From Streptomyces sp. XD-27 (GTDB taxonomy: Bacteria > Actinomycetota > Actinomycetes > Streptomycetales > Streptomycetaceae), in the NCBI RefSeq assembly GCF_030553055.1, contig NZ_CP130713.1, positions 930,001 to 994,000 of the forward strand: a stretch of 64,000 nt of DNA, written 5' to 3'. Both the position numbers and the translations under genes were made by a program. Under the pieces are notes generated by a model. That model searched no databases and had not been told where the DNA came from. It saw nothing but the letters and a program-made list of their open reading frames with translations. The stretch's first letter is position 1. Every line of letters starts with the position of its first letter. This document shows, in pieces, positions 27,313 through 36,003 of the stretch.

Positions 27313-28703
27313 CCGCCACCGACGAGAGGACGGGGAGCGGGCCGCCGTCCGTCCCGCGCACCGGCACAGAGCGCCGCAGGCTGCCGCCCGTCCCGCGCAC
27401 CGGGGTAGAGCGCCGCAGGCTGCCGCTCGTCCTGCGCAACCGCGCCTTCGGCGCGGTCTGGCTGGGCCAGGTGCTGACCCAGGCCGCGGTCCGCATGTTC
27501 CAGGTCGGCGTGTCGTGGTGGCTGGTGGCCTACGCCGTCGGCGCCGGGCGGGGGCTGGCGTCGGGCCTGTTCATGGCCGTCAGCACCCTGCCGGCCGTGG
27601 CACTGGCGCCCGTGGTCGCCCGGGTCGTGGCCCGTTGCGCGCGCCGGTCGGTGCTCCGTACGGCCGCGGCGACGGCCGGCACCGCCGTCGCGGGCCTGGC
27701 TCTGTGGGCCTCCGGCAGCGCGGCGCCGCCGGTGGCCGCGTACGCGGCGACGCTGGTGCTGGCCTCGTGCCAGGCGTTCTTCGACCCGTGTCTGACCACC
27801 TCCGTGCCCGAGCTCGTCGACGACGAGGACATCGAGGCCGCCACCGGCTTCGAGCTGTCCACGCAGTCGCTGGCGAGTCTGGGCGGTGCGCTGCTGGGCG
27901 CGCTGGTCGTGGACGCGGCCGGGGTTCCCGGGCTGGCCGCCGGCTGCGCCACCGCCTACCTGGCCGCAGCCCTCCTCGTCACGACGGTCCGTTTCCGTCC
28001 GGCCGCCGCGCAGGACGTGGAGGACGGCGCCCAGGCCGCGGGCGGGAAGCCGCGCGGGCTGCGCGACGTGCTGGCCGGGCTCCCGGTCATCCGGGGGATC
28101 CTGGTCTGCTTCACCGCGGCCAACCTGTTCACCACCGCGGTCTTCGTGGTCATCCCGCTCTACACCAAGTCCGAACTGGGCGACGGCGGTTCGACCGTGG
28201 CGCTGCTGGAGGCGGCGCTGGGCGCGGGCACCCTGCTCGGCTCGGTCACCGGCGCCCGGGTCCCCGGCCGCCCCACGCGCCTGGGGGCCTGTCTGCTGGG
28301 CCTGATGGCCGCGGCGTTCGCCGTGGCCGGACTGGTGGCCGGGCGGCTGGTGCTCGCAGGCTGCCTGGTGGTGGCCGGCTGGTGCGTCGGGGTCATCGGC
28401 GTGCGCTTCGTGGCGCTGTTCCAGCGGCTCGTGCCGCCCGCGGACAAGCCGGGGTTCTTCGCCGTCATGCAGGCCGTGCTCGGTGCGTCCTTCCCCGTCG
28501 CCTCGCTGCTGTTCGGCCTGCTCGGCGACCACTTCCCGGCGCGGACGCTGTGCCTGGTCCAGGCCGCGGGCCTGGTGCCCGCCGCGATCACGCTGGCGCT
28601 GCTGCGGGCGCCGGGCACGGACGGCCGGAAGCCGCACCCGTCCGACGAGCCCCACCCGTCCGTCCCGTCCCCCGAGTCGGAAGCCACCGGAGGAGAGAGA
28701 TGA
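27309..28703 (+). CDS. MFS transporter, exporter type
   Basis: GTG start overlapping the previous stop; 464 residues with about twelve membrane helices. The cytoplasmic N-terminus carries a short repeated motif (VPRTGTERRRLPP, VPRTGVERRRLPL) before NRAFGAVWLGQVLTQ. It resembles the MFS group of exporters used for siderophores and antibiotics (EntS-like). Placed inside an overlapping biosynthetic operon, it probably exports the product. Ends in a disordered Pro/Ser tail; the stop overlaps the next ATG. Confidence 0.85.
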   Translation: MTATDERTGSGPPSVPRTGTERRRLPPVPRTGVERRRLPLVLRNRAFGAVWLGQVLTQAAVRMFQVGVSWWLVAYAVGAGRGLASGLFMAVSTLPAVALAPVVARVVARCARRSVLRTAAATAGTAVAGLALWASGSAAPPVAAYAATLVLASCQAFFDPCLTTSVPELVDDEDIEAATGFELSTQSLASLGGALLGALVVDAAGVPGLAAGCATAYLAAALLVTTVRFRPAAAQDVEDGAQAAGGKPRGLRDVLAGLPVIRGILVCFTAANLFTTAVFVVIPLYTKSELGDGGSTVALLEAALGAGTLLGSVTGARVPGRPTRLGACLLGLMAAAFAVAGLVAGRLVLAGCLVVAGWCVGVIGVRFVALFQRLVPPADKPGFFAVMQAVLGASFPVASLLFGLLGDHFPARTLCLVQAAGLVPAAITLALLRAPGTDGRKPHPSDEPHPSVPSPESEATGGER

Positions 28704-29893
28704 CCGCCGTGATCGACCGGGCGTCGCCGGCCGACATCGCCGAGCTGCGCCAGCTCTACTACGCCGTCTACGGGCCGCACTACCCCGTGGCGCTGGGCAC
28801 CGACCCCGCCGAGATGTCCCGGCTCATCGGCGACCCCGACACGCTCTGGCTGGTCGCCCGCTGCCCGGACAGCGGCGTCCTCACCGCGTCGGCCGCCGTC
28901 CACGGCGAGCCGGGCGGCAGGGTCGGCCGACTGGAGGGCGTGGCCGTGCACCCCGGCCACCGGTCCGGCGGGCTGGCCTCGGCCCTCACCGACGAACTGT
29001 GCCGGCGCACGCTGGAGACCGGGCGCCTGGACTCGGTGTACGCCACCGTCCGCACCGTCGGCGCCGGTCCGCAGCGCGTCGTCTCCCGCAACGGCTTCCG
29101 GCCGCTGGGCCTGCTGGCCAACGCCGTGGACCTCAGCACCCGTGAAAGCCTCGCCCTCTACGCGCGTCACGCCGCGGGGGTGCTGGACCGCCGCGTCCCC
29201 GTCGCCGAGGTGCCGGCCCCGCTGGCCCCGCTGCTCCGCGCCGTCGAGCGCAGCCTGGGCGTCGACTACGGGTCCACGCGCGCGACCGCGCCGCAGCCCC
29301 CACCGGCTCACCCGGCCGCACCGGCGAGTCCGGCCGCCCCCGCGGCTGCGGCTCCTCCGGCCACGCCGAGCGCCCGGCTGGAGATGATCGAGGCGCCCGG
29401 CTTCGTCCGCCGCCGCTTCCGCGACCGGTTCCCGGGCACCGAGCGCTGGTTCTACCCGCTGCACACGCCCAACACCCTGCTCGTCCCGGACGACGACGGC
29501 TTCGAGGTGTACGCGTACCTGAACCGGGCCGGGCGCTACTGCTCCCTGGTCGCCGCCCACCCCGACCCGGAGGCCGCGGCCGCCTGGCTGGAGCCCGTCA
29601 CCCGCGCCCTGACCCGGGCCGGCGCGGGCTACGTCGAGGCGCTGCTGCCGCTGGCGCGGCACGACCTGCTGTCCGGGTTCCTCGCGCAGGGCTTCATCCC
29701 CGGCGCGCTCTACCCGGCGATGCGCCCCGAGCCCGGCGGCGACGGCTTCCACGACTACGTGGTGATGTCGCGGACCGCCGAGCAGATCGACTTCCGCGGC
29801 GTGGTCGCCGACGGGCCCCTGCAGCCCTACTTGGACGCCTACCTGTCGACCTGGGCGTCGACCTACCTGCCCCCTTTCGAGGTTGCCTCATGA
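28700..29893 (+). CDS. GNAT N-acyltransferase with extra C-terminal domain
   Basis: 397 residues starting at ATG 28700, coupled to the MFS gene. Residues 1-160 form a GNAT fold with the acyl-CoA loop GVAVHPGHRSGGLASAL (80-97). A Pro/Ala linker (200-230) leads to a second domain (235-397: FPGTERWFYPLHTPNTLLV, FIPGALYPAM) that I do not recognise. It may acylate an amine made from the aldehyde, or may supply the acyl group. The two-domain layout is unusual for GNATs. Confidence 0.75.
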   Translation: MTAVIDRASPADIAELRQLYYAVYGPHYPVALGTDPAEMSRLIGDPDTLWLVARCPDSGVLTASAAVHGEPGGRVGRLEGVAVHPGHRSGGLASALTDELCRRTLETGRLDSVYATVRTVGAGPQRVVSRNGFRPLGLLANAVDLSTRESLALYARHAAGVLDRRVPVAEVPAPLAPLLRAVERSLGVDYGSTRATAPQPPPAHPAAPASPAAPAAAAPPATPSARLEMIEAPGFVRRRFRDRFPGTERWFYPLHTPNTLLVPDDDGFEVYAYLNRAGRYCSLVAAHPDPEAAAAWLEPVTRALTRAGAGYVEALLPLARHDLLSGFLAQGFIPGALYPAMRPEPGGDGFHDYVVMSRTAEQIDFRGVVADGPLQPYLDAYLSTWASTYLPPFEVAS

Positions 29894-31092
29894 CTCCGAC
29901 CGCCTCGACCGGTTCGCCGGTCCTCCATCCCACCGTCAACCCCCACCTCGCCCCCGTCGAGGTGCCCGACCCCGCCCTGCTACCGCGCGTCCAGGAACTG
30001 TGCGATCTCACCGATCCGTACGCTTGCGGCCCGGAGCAGGACGAGTTGTTCGCCGCGGCCATGGCGGAGATCAACGCCTGGCACGCGGACCGCTCCCCGT
30101 TCTTCCGCTCGCTCTTCCGCTCGCTGTCCGACCGGGAGGCAGCCGAGCCGTACGGCGCCCCCTTGGTGCACGCCAACTTCTTCAAGCGGCACGAGGTGCT
30201 CTCGATTCCCCGCGACGCGGTGGAGCTGCATCTGACCTCCTCGGGCACCACCGGCCAGAAGTCGCAGATGTTCTTCGACCACTGGACCATCCGCTCCGCC
30301 CAGCGCATGGTCGCCCGCATCTTCGAGCGCAACGGCTGGATCACCCCGGAGCAGGAGGTCAACTACCTGCTGTACAGCTACGAGCCCGCGCCCGGCCTGA
30401 AGCTGGGCACCTCCTTCACCGACAACTACCTGTGCGACTTCGCGCCCGCCCGACGGGTGGCGTACGCGCTGCGGCACACCGGCGGCGGCCACGAGTTCGA
30501 CCCGTTCGGCGCCGTGGCGGCGCTGCGGCGGTTCGCCGAGGACGACGTGCCGGTGCGGATCCTCGGCTTCCCCGCCTTCCTGTGGTTCACGCTGGAGCGG
30601 ATGCGGGCCATGGAGCTGCCGCCACTGGCCCTGCCGGAGGGCTCGCTGATCGTGCTCGGCGGCGGCTGGAAGGGCCACGCCGACCGGCAGATCGGCAAGG
30701 AGGAGCTGTACGCCCGGGTCACCGAGCAGTTGGGCGTGCCGCCGGAGCGGATCCGCGACACCTTCGGCTCGGTCGAGCACTGCGTCCCGTACATCGAGTG
30801 CGACCACCACCGGCTGCACGCCCCCGTGTGGTCGCGGGTGTCCGTCCGCTCGACGCGCACGCTGGAGCCCCTCCCCCACGGCGAGCCCGGCTTCCTGCAC
30901 CTGGTCTCCCCGTACATCACCTCCGTACCGGCGCAGAGCGTCGTCATGGGCGACCTGGCGACGCTTCAGCCGGGCCGGGAGTGCCCGTGCGACCTGGAGA
31001 CTCCCTGGTTCACGGTCCTCGGCCGGGCCGGGGTGAGCCGCAACAAGAGCTGTGCGGTGGCCGCCGCCGAACTGATGAAGGGACTGTCGTGA
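29890..31092 (+). CDS. LuxE-like acyl-protein synthetase
   Basis: 400 residues; overlaps both neighbours by four bases. The adenylation motif is LTSSGTTGQKSQ (115-126). The LuxE family transfers the acyl-adenylate to its own Cys near the C-terminus; here Cys388 in NKSCAVAAAEL is in the expected place. In luminous bacteria LuxE passes the acyl group to LuxC for reduction to an aldehyde, and a LuxC-like gene follows directly. No luciferase genes are present, so the aldehyde serves another purpose. Confidence 0.85.
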   Translation: MTPTASTGSPVLHPTVNPHLAPVEVPDPALLPRVQELCDLTDPYACGPEQDELFAAAMAEINAWHADRSPFFRSLFRSLSDREAAEPYGAPLVHANFFKRHEVLSIPRDAVELHLTSSGTTGQKSQMFFDHWTIRSAQRMVARIFERNGWITPEQEVNYLLYSYEPAPGLKLGTSFTDNYLCDFAPARRVAYALRHTGGGHEFDPFGAVAALRRFAEDDVPVRILGFPAFLWFTLERMRAMELPPLALPEGSLIVLGGGWKGHADRQIGKEELYARVTEQLGVPPERIRDTFGSVEHCVPYIECDHHRLHAPVWSRVSVRSTRTLEPLPHGEPGFLHLVSPYITSVPAQSVVMGDLATLQPGRECPCDLETPWFTVLGRAGVSRNKSCAVAAAELMKGLS

Positions 31093-33621
31093 CCACCCCC
31101 ACCGCAGAGCACCAGCATTACTGGCAGGGCGCGTTCGTCGGCGACGGGGAGGCGGGCCGCCGCCTGGCGGAGCTGGCCGCGACCGTGGAGGCCGCCCTGG
31201 CCGCCCCGCTCGACTCCGCGGCCGTGCTGTCCGCGTGCGACGCGCTGGCCACCGCCCTGCGCGACCCCGCCCATCCGACGCGCGTGCGCCTGGCCGCCCA
31301 CCTGCCCGCCGGCGAGGACGAGGGCGTGCTCGCCGAGCTGGGCATGGCCCTCAGCCGCGCCGAGTTGACCGCCAAGCTCCGCCGCGAGCTGGGCGGTACG
31401 GCGCCGCAGCGGCTGCTGCGCCCCGACGCGAAGGAGACCGTCTACGAGGCGTGGGCGCCGGTGGGCCTGGTCGCCCACATCGCGCCCGGCAACGCCGCGA
31501 CGGTGGCCCCGCTCAGCGTCGTCGAGGGCCTGCTCGCCGGCAACGTCAACGTGCTCAAGACCAGCTCCGGCGACACCCTGCTCGCCCAGCACGTGCTGGC
31601 CGAACTGGCCGCGCTGGACCCCACGGGAGCCGTCGCCGAGCGCGTGATCGTGCTGCGCTTCCCCTCGTCGCGGCAGGAGTGGCTGCGCATGATGTGCGCG
31701 CCCGCGGACGCCGTCGCGGTGTGGGGCGGCGAAGCCGCCGTCGAGGGCGTCGCCGCGCACGTGCCGCCGGGCTGCCGCCTGGTGGAATGGGGCCACAAGA
31801 TCTCCTTCGCCTATCTGGCGCGCGATGCCTGGCACGACGAGGGGCGCTCGCGGCGCTGGCCGCCGACGTCTGCGCGTACGAGCAGCAGGCCTGCTCCAGC
31901 CCGCAGGTGGTCTACCTCGACACCGAGGACGAGGAGGAGGTCTTCGCGTTCGCGGAGCGCTTCGCCGGCGTGCTGGCCGCGATGCCCGCCCCGGCCGCCG
32001 CCGACGCGCCCGGCCGTGCGGAGGAGGCCGAGGTCACCACCACCGAGCTGATCGCCCGGTTGGAGGAGCACCTCGGGCTCACCCGCGTGCACGCCGCGGC
32101 CGACGGCTCCTGGCGCGTGATCGCCGACACCCGCCCGGCGCTCACCGCCTCCCCGCTCCACCGGAGCGTCTGGGTCAAGCCGCTGCCGCGCAAGCAGGCG
32201 CTCACCGTGCTGCGGCCGATGCGCCGCTACCTCCAGACGGCCGGTATCGCGGGCGGCCGCGCCGACGTCGCCGAACTGTCCCAGCTGGTGCTGGCCGCCG
32301 GCGCGACCCGGGTCACGCCGCTGGGCGCAATGCCGTCGGGCTACTCCGGCGAGCCGCACGACGGGGTGTACGCGCTCCAGCGCTACAGCCGCCGTGTCGC
32401 GGTGCGGGCCGACGAGCGGTTCGCCACCGTCGCCTGCCTCGACGACCTGGTGCGCCCGGTGCCGCCGCCCCCGCCGGGCGGCCCGCTGCGCGACAAGGCC
32501 GCGGTGCAGGAACGGAACGGGACGGTCTCCCGGGCCGACGCGGAGCTGTACTTCCGCAGCGGCGGCAGCACCGGCACGCCCGCGCTGTCGCTGTTCACGT
32601 ACGAGGACTACGACGCGCAGATGCACGCCGCCGCGCGGGGCCTGCTGGCGGCCGGATACGACCCGCGCCGCGACCGGACCGCCAACCTCTTCTACTGCGG
32701 CGGCATGTACGGCGGGTTCATCAGCTTCTTCTCCATACTGGAGCGGCTGGGCGGCGTACAGATCCCCCTCGCCGCCGGCCCCGACCACCGGGCGACGGCG
32801 CGGGCGCTGGTGGCGTACGAGGTCGACACGCTGTTCGGCATGCCCTCGTACCTGTGGCAACTGCTGCACGACCAGGCCGATGTACTGCGCTCGTACGGCG
32901 GGATCCGCCGGATCTTCTACGGCGGCGAGCACTTCACCGCCGAGCAGCGGCGGGTGCTGGCCGAGGACTTCGGCATCGAGACGGTCCGCTCGCTGACCTA
33001 CGGCAGCACGGACCTGGGCCCGCTGGGCTACCAGTGCACCGAGAGCACCGGGGGCGTGCACCACCTCCACGCGGACCTCCACTCCCTGGAGATCCTCGAT
33101 GGGGAGGAGGATCGGCCGGTGGCCGACGGGGAGACGGGCCGCCTGGTGTTCACCACGCGCGCGCGGCGGGGCCAGGACCTGGGCCGGTACGTCATCGGGG
33201 ACCTCGGCCGGGCCGTGCCGGGCCCCTGCCCGTGCGGCAGCCGCGCCCCGCGGTTCGAGCTGCTGGGGCGGCTCGGGACGTGGTGCGGGTGGCGACGTAC
33301 TTCCTCAACTACCGGCGGTTCGTCGCCCTCGCCGAGGAGGGCCTGGGCCACCGCGGCGAGACGCAGCTCGTACTCGCCCATGACGGCCGGCGGGAGCGGC
33401 TCACGGTCCGCATGGAGCGGGCAGCCGGCGAGCCGCGCGCCGCACGGGCGCGCGAGGTCTTCCTCGCGGGCTACCCGGAGCTGCGGGCGGCCGTCGGCGA
33501 GGGGCTGCTGGAGCTGGAGGTGAGGGAGGTGGACAGCGCCGCCCTGGAGCGGACACCGGGCACCGGCAAACTGCGGACCGTGGTCGACACGCGCCAGGAG
33601 CCGGCCACGGCCGGGGCCTGA
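31089..33621 (+). pseudogene. LuxC-like acyl-CoA reductase fused to a PaaK-like ligase; two single-base frame losses
   Basis: Starts at a GTG overlapping the LuxE stop. Residues to about 430 are LuxC-like: APGNAATVAPLSVVEGLLAG, ECGHKIS-like WGHKISFAYL, the catalytic-Cys motif QQACSSPQ, and YSGEPHDGVYALQRY. The rest is an adenylating module (FRSGGSTGTPALS, FYGGEHFTAEQRR, CPCG). The frame changes at 31841-31844 (GGGG) and at 33275-33277 (GGG); one G added at each gives exactly 845 codons with uninterrupted homology, so both are probably undercalls. Expected role: activate and reduce an acyl group to an aldehyde. Confidence 0.8.
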
Positions 33622-33638
33622 CACCCCGTCAGCACGGT

Positions 33639-34789
33639 GTGCGTCCGGTCGGCCGGTCACCCGGCCGACCGGGTCACGCGACGGTCGGGCGCGGCGGCAT
33701 GGGAGTGGTCGCCCGTGCGGTGGACGAACTGCTCAACCGGGAGGTCGCCGTCAAGATCCTGCGGGCCTTCACCGACACCTCGGCGCCCGAGCTCGCCGAC
33801 CTGCGGGCCCGGGTGCAGCGGGAGGCGCAGGCCGCCGCCCGCATCCGGCACAGCGGCGTGGTCACCGTGCACGACGTGACCGAGGAGCAGGGCCTGCCGG
33901 TCATCGTCATGGAACTGGTCGACGGCCCCTCGCTGGACGATGTGCTGGCGGAGCGCGGCACGCTGGAGCCGTCCGAGGCCGCGGCGATCGTCACCGAGCC
34001 GCTGCCCGAGCCCCGGCGAGCCGGACCGCTCACGCCGGTGCTGCGGGCGCTGATGGCGAAGGAGCCGGAGAACCGGCCTTCCGCCGGCCAGGCGCGCGAG
34101 ATGCTGGAGAGCGTCGCCGAGGGCAGGACGTGGAACGCCGCGCCGCCGGCCCCCGTTCCTCCGCCCTCCGTCCCTCCAGGCTCCCTTCCTACGCCCCCCG
34201 TTCCTCCGACTCCCGTTCCTCCGGCCGCGCCCGGCTTTGGCCCGCCGACTCCGCCCGGGGCCGGTGACGTAACGTTCCACCAGCCTGGCGACGGCCGCCC
34301 CACAGGACGCACCGCGGCCCGCCGCGCGCGGCGCCGCAGCCGCACCGTCATCGCCGCGGCGGCCGCCGTCGCGCTCGTCGGAGGCGGCCTCACCTACGCG
34401 TTGATAGGCGAGCACGGTGGTACGAACGGCGACGAGGCGCAGGCGGCGCGGCCCGGGGCCGGTTCCCCCTCGGGCACCGATCGGCCGAACCCGGGCAACG
34501 CGACCAACGACATGAGCCCCCCGAGCGCCTCGTCCTCCGCGGGCTCACACGGCAAGCCGTCCGGCACCCCCTCGCAGCGGCCGAGCCGGGCGGGGGACGG
34601 CGACACGGACCACAAGGCCGCCCCGCCGTGTCCCTGACCAAGTCCGGAACGAAGCTCTGGTACCACTGCTCCGTCGTGAACGCGTACGGCCACAACTGGA
34701 CCTACGTCCGCGTCGCCGGCACGAGCACGACGGGCTGGATGTCCAACGACAACCTCACCCGCCAGAGCGGCCCGTCGACCCGCTGCTAG
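33639..34789 (+). pseudogene. Ser/Thr kinase remnant lacking its catalytic core, with SH3-like tail
   Basis: The Gly-rich loop (GRGGMGVVARA), the Lys (REVAVKIL) and MELVDGPSLDD are present. Then sequence jumps from EPSEAAAI to VTEPLPEPRRAGPL: the HRD and DFG segments, roughly 125 residues, are missing in frame. A Pro-rich linker, a membrane helix and an extracellular tail follow. The tail (SGTKLWYHCSVV, GWMSNDNL) is in a second frame; adding one C at 34621-34624 joins it. The N-terminus is also abnormal. It cannot phosphorylate. Its stop codon overlaps that of nadE in the palindrome CTAG. Confidence 0.7.
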
Positions 34790-35616
34790 GGGGCGACGGG
34801 CAGCTGCCGCTTGTGGTCGGTGAGGCGGTAGCGGCGGACGATCGTTTCAAAGGACCGCTCGTCCACCGGCTTGCCCTCCAGGAAGTCGTCGATGTCGTCG
34901 TAGGTGACGCCGAGCGCGTCCTCGTCGGCCTTGCCGGGGTCGAGGGTCTCCAGGTCGGCCGTCGGGGTCTTCCACACCAGCTCGGCCGGCGCGCCCAGCG
35001 CGTCCGCGACGGCGCGCACCCGGCGCTTGGTCAGGCCGGTCAGCGGGACCAGGTCGGCGGCGCCGTCGCCGAACTTGGTGAAGAAGCCGGAGACCGCCTC
35101 GGCGGCGTGGTCGGTGCCGACGACCAGGCCGTCGTGCGCGCCGGCCACCGCGTACTGGGCGATCATGCGCTGCCGCGCCTTGATGTTGCCGTGCACGAAG
35201 TCCTGGTGGTGGGCGTCGCGGAAGCTCACGCCGGCGGCCAGCGAGGCCTCGAGCGCGGCGTCGCTCGCGGGCTTGATGTCCACGGTCAGCACGTGGTCGG
35301 CCCGGATGAAGGAGAGCGCGAGCTGGGCGTCGTACTCGTCGGCCTGGACCCCGTAGGGCAGCCGCATCGCGTAGAACCGCGCCTGGTGCCCGGCGGTGCG
35401 GGCCCGCTCGACGGCGAGCTGGCACAGCCGGCCGGTGGTGGTGGAGTCGACGCCGCCGCTGATGCCGAGCACGAGGGAGCGCAGGCCGGTGGAGGTCAGC
35501 CGCTCGGCGAGGAAGGCCACCCGGCGTTCGATCTCCCGCTCGGCCTCGAAGATCTCGGCGACCTGGAGTTCCCGGGCGATCTCCTGCTGCAGGGCGATGG
35601 ACTCCGGCTCGCTCAC
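34786..35616 (-). CDS. nadE: NH3-dependent NAD+ synthetase
   Basis: 276 residues from a GTG with AGGGAG upstream. The ATP-binding loop is SGGVDST (53-59), with GNIKARQRM and GTDHAAEAVSGFFTKFGDGAADLVP, the dimer-interface and NaAD-binding region. It amidates nicotinate adenine dinucleotide using ammonia; there is no glutaminase domain. Housekeeping gene. Convergent with the kinase remnant; the two stop codons share CTAG at 34786-34789. Confidence 0.93.
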   Translation of the reverse strand: MSEPESIALQQEIARELQVAEIFEAEREIERRVAFLAERLTSTGLRSLVLGISGGVDSTTTGRLCQLAVERARTAGHQARFYAMRLPYGVQADEYDAQLALSFIRADHVLTVDIKPASDAALEASLAAGVSFRDAHHQDFVHGNIKARQRMIAQYAVAGAHDGLVVGTDHAAEAVSGFFTKFGDGAADLVPLTGLTKRRVRAVADALGAPAELVWKTPTADLETLDPGKADEDALGVTYDDIDDFLEGKPVDERSFETIVRRYRLTDHKRQLPVAP

Positions 35617-35769
35617 GACTGCTCCCTGTTCCGGTTCACGATGTGCGGTCGGCCCACCCTACCCAGCACGTTTTGTGGGGAACCCGGCGCCCACCCGACG
35701 CGAGAGCCGGGCCCTCAGCCCGCCCCCGCCCCGGAAAGGACCGCACGACTCAAACACAGAACCCTCGTC

Positions 35770-35965
35770 AGCGAATTGACAAGCCAAGAAATTGACAGGG
35801 GGCGTCACAATATGCCCCCGGCGACTCACTGAACCAGCAGCTGTTCACGGGTACTCGGGAATTGACAAGGGGCGCGACGATATGCCCCCGATAACTCGCT
35901 GAAACAGCAGCTTGTTCACGGTCTTTCAGGAATTGACAGAGGCGTGACTATTGCCTACGGTCCCG
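35770..35965 (+). repeat. Tandem TTGACA repeat region and promoter of the DHA2 exporter
   Basis: Four TTGACA hexamers at 35776, 35792, 35862 and 35933; the last three are spaced 70-71 bases. The copies at 35792 and 35862 are each followed by an inverted repeat (GGGGGC/GCCCCC, then GGGGC/GCCCC) and a shared block with CTGAAnCAGCAGC. The last TTGACA lies 17 bases from TACGGT (35956-35961), an excellent sigma-70 promoter whose start would be about 35 bases before the ATG at 36004. The repeats probably bind a repressor. Confidence 0.65.
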
Positions 35966-36003
35966 TCGCGTCAGGTTTTCACCGATCGCACCCGAGGGTA
36001 TTC

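Noticed and set aside
26047..33621. Bioluminescence operon
   Set aside because: LuxC- and LuxE-like genes are present but luxA, luxB and luxD are not, and PaaK-like ligases and a GNAT do not fit a lux operon.
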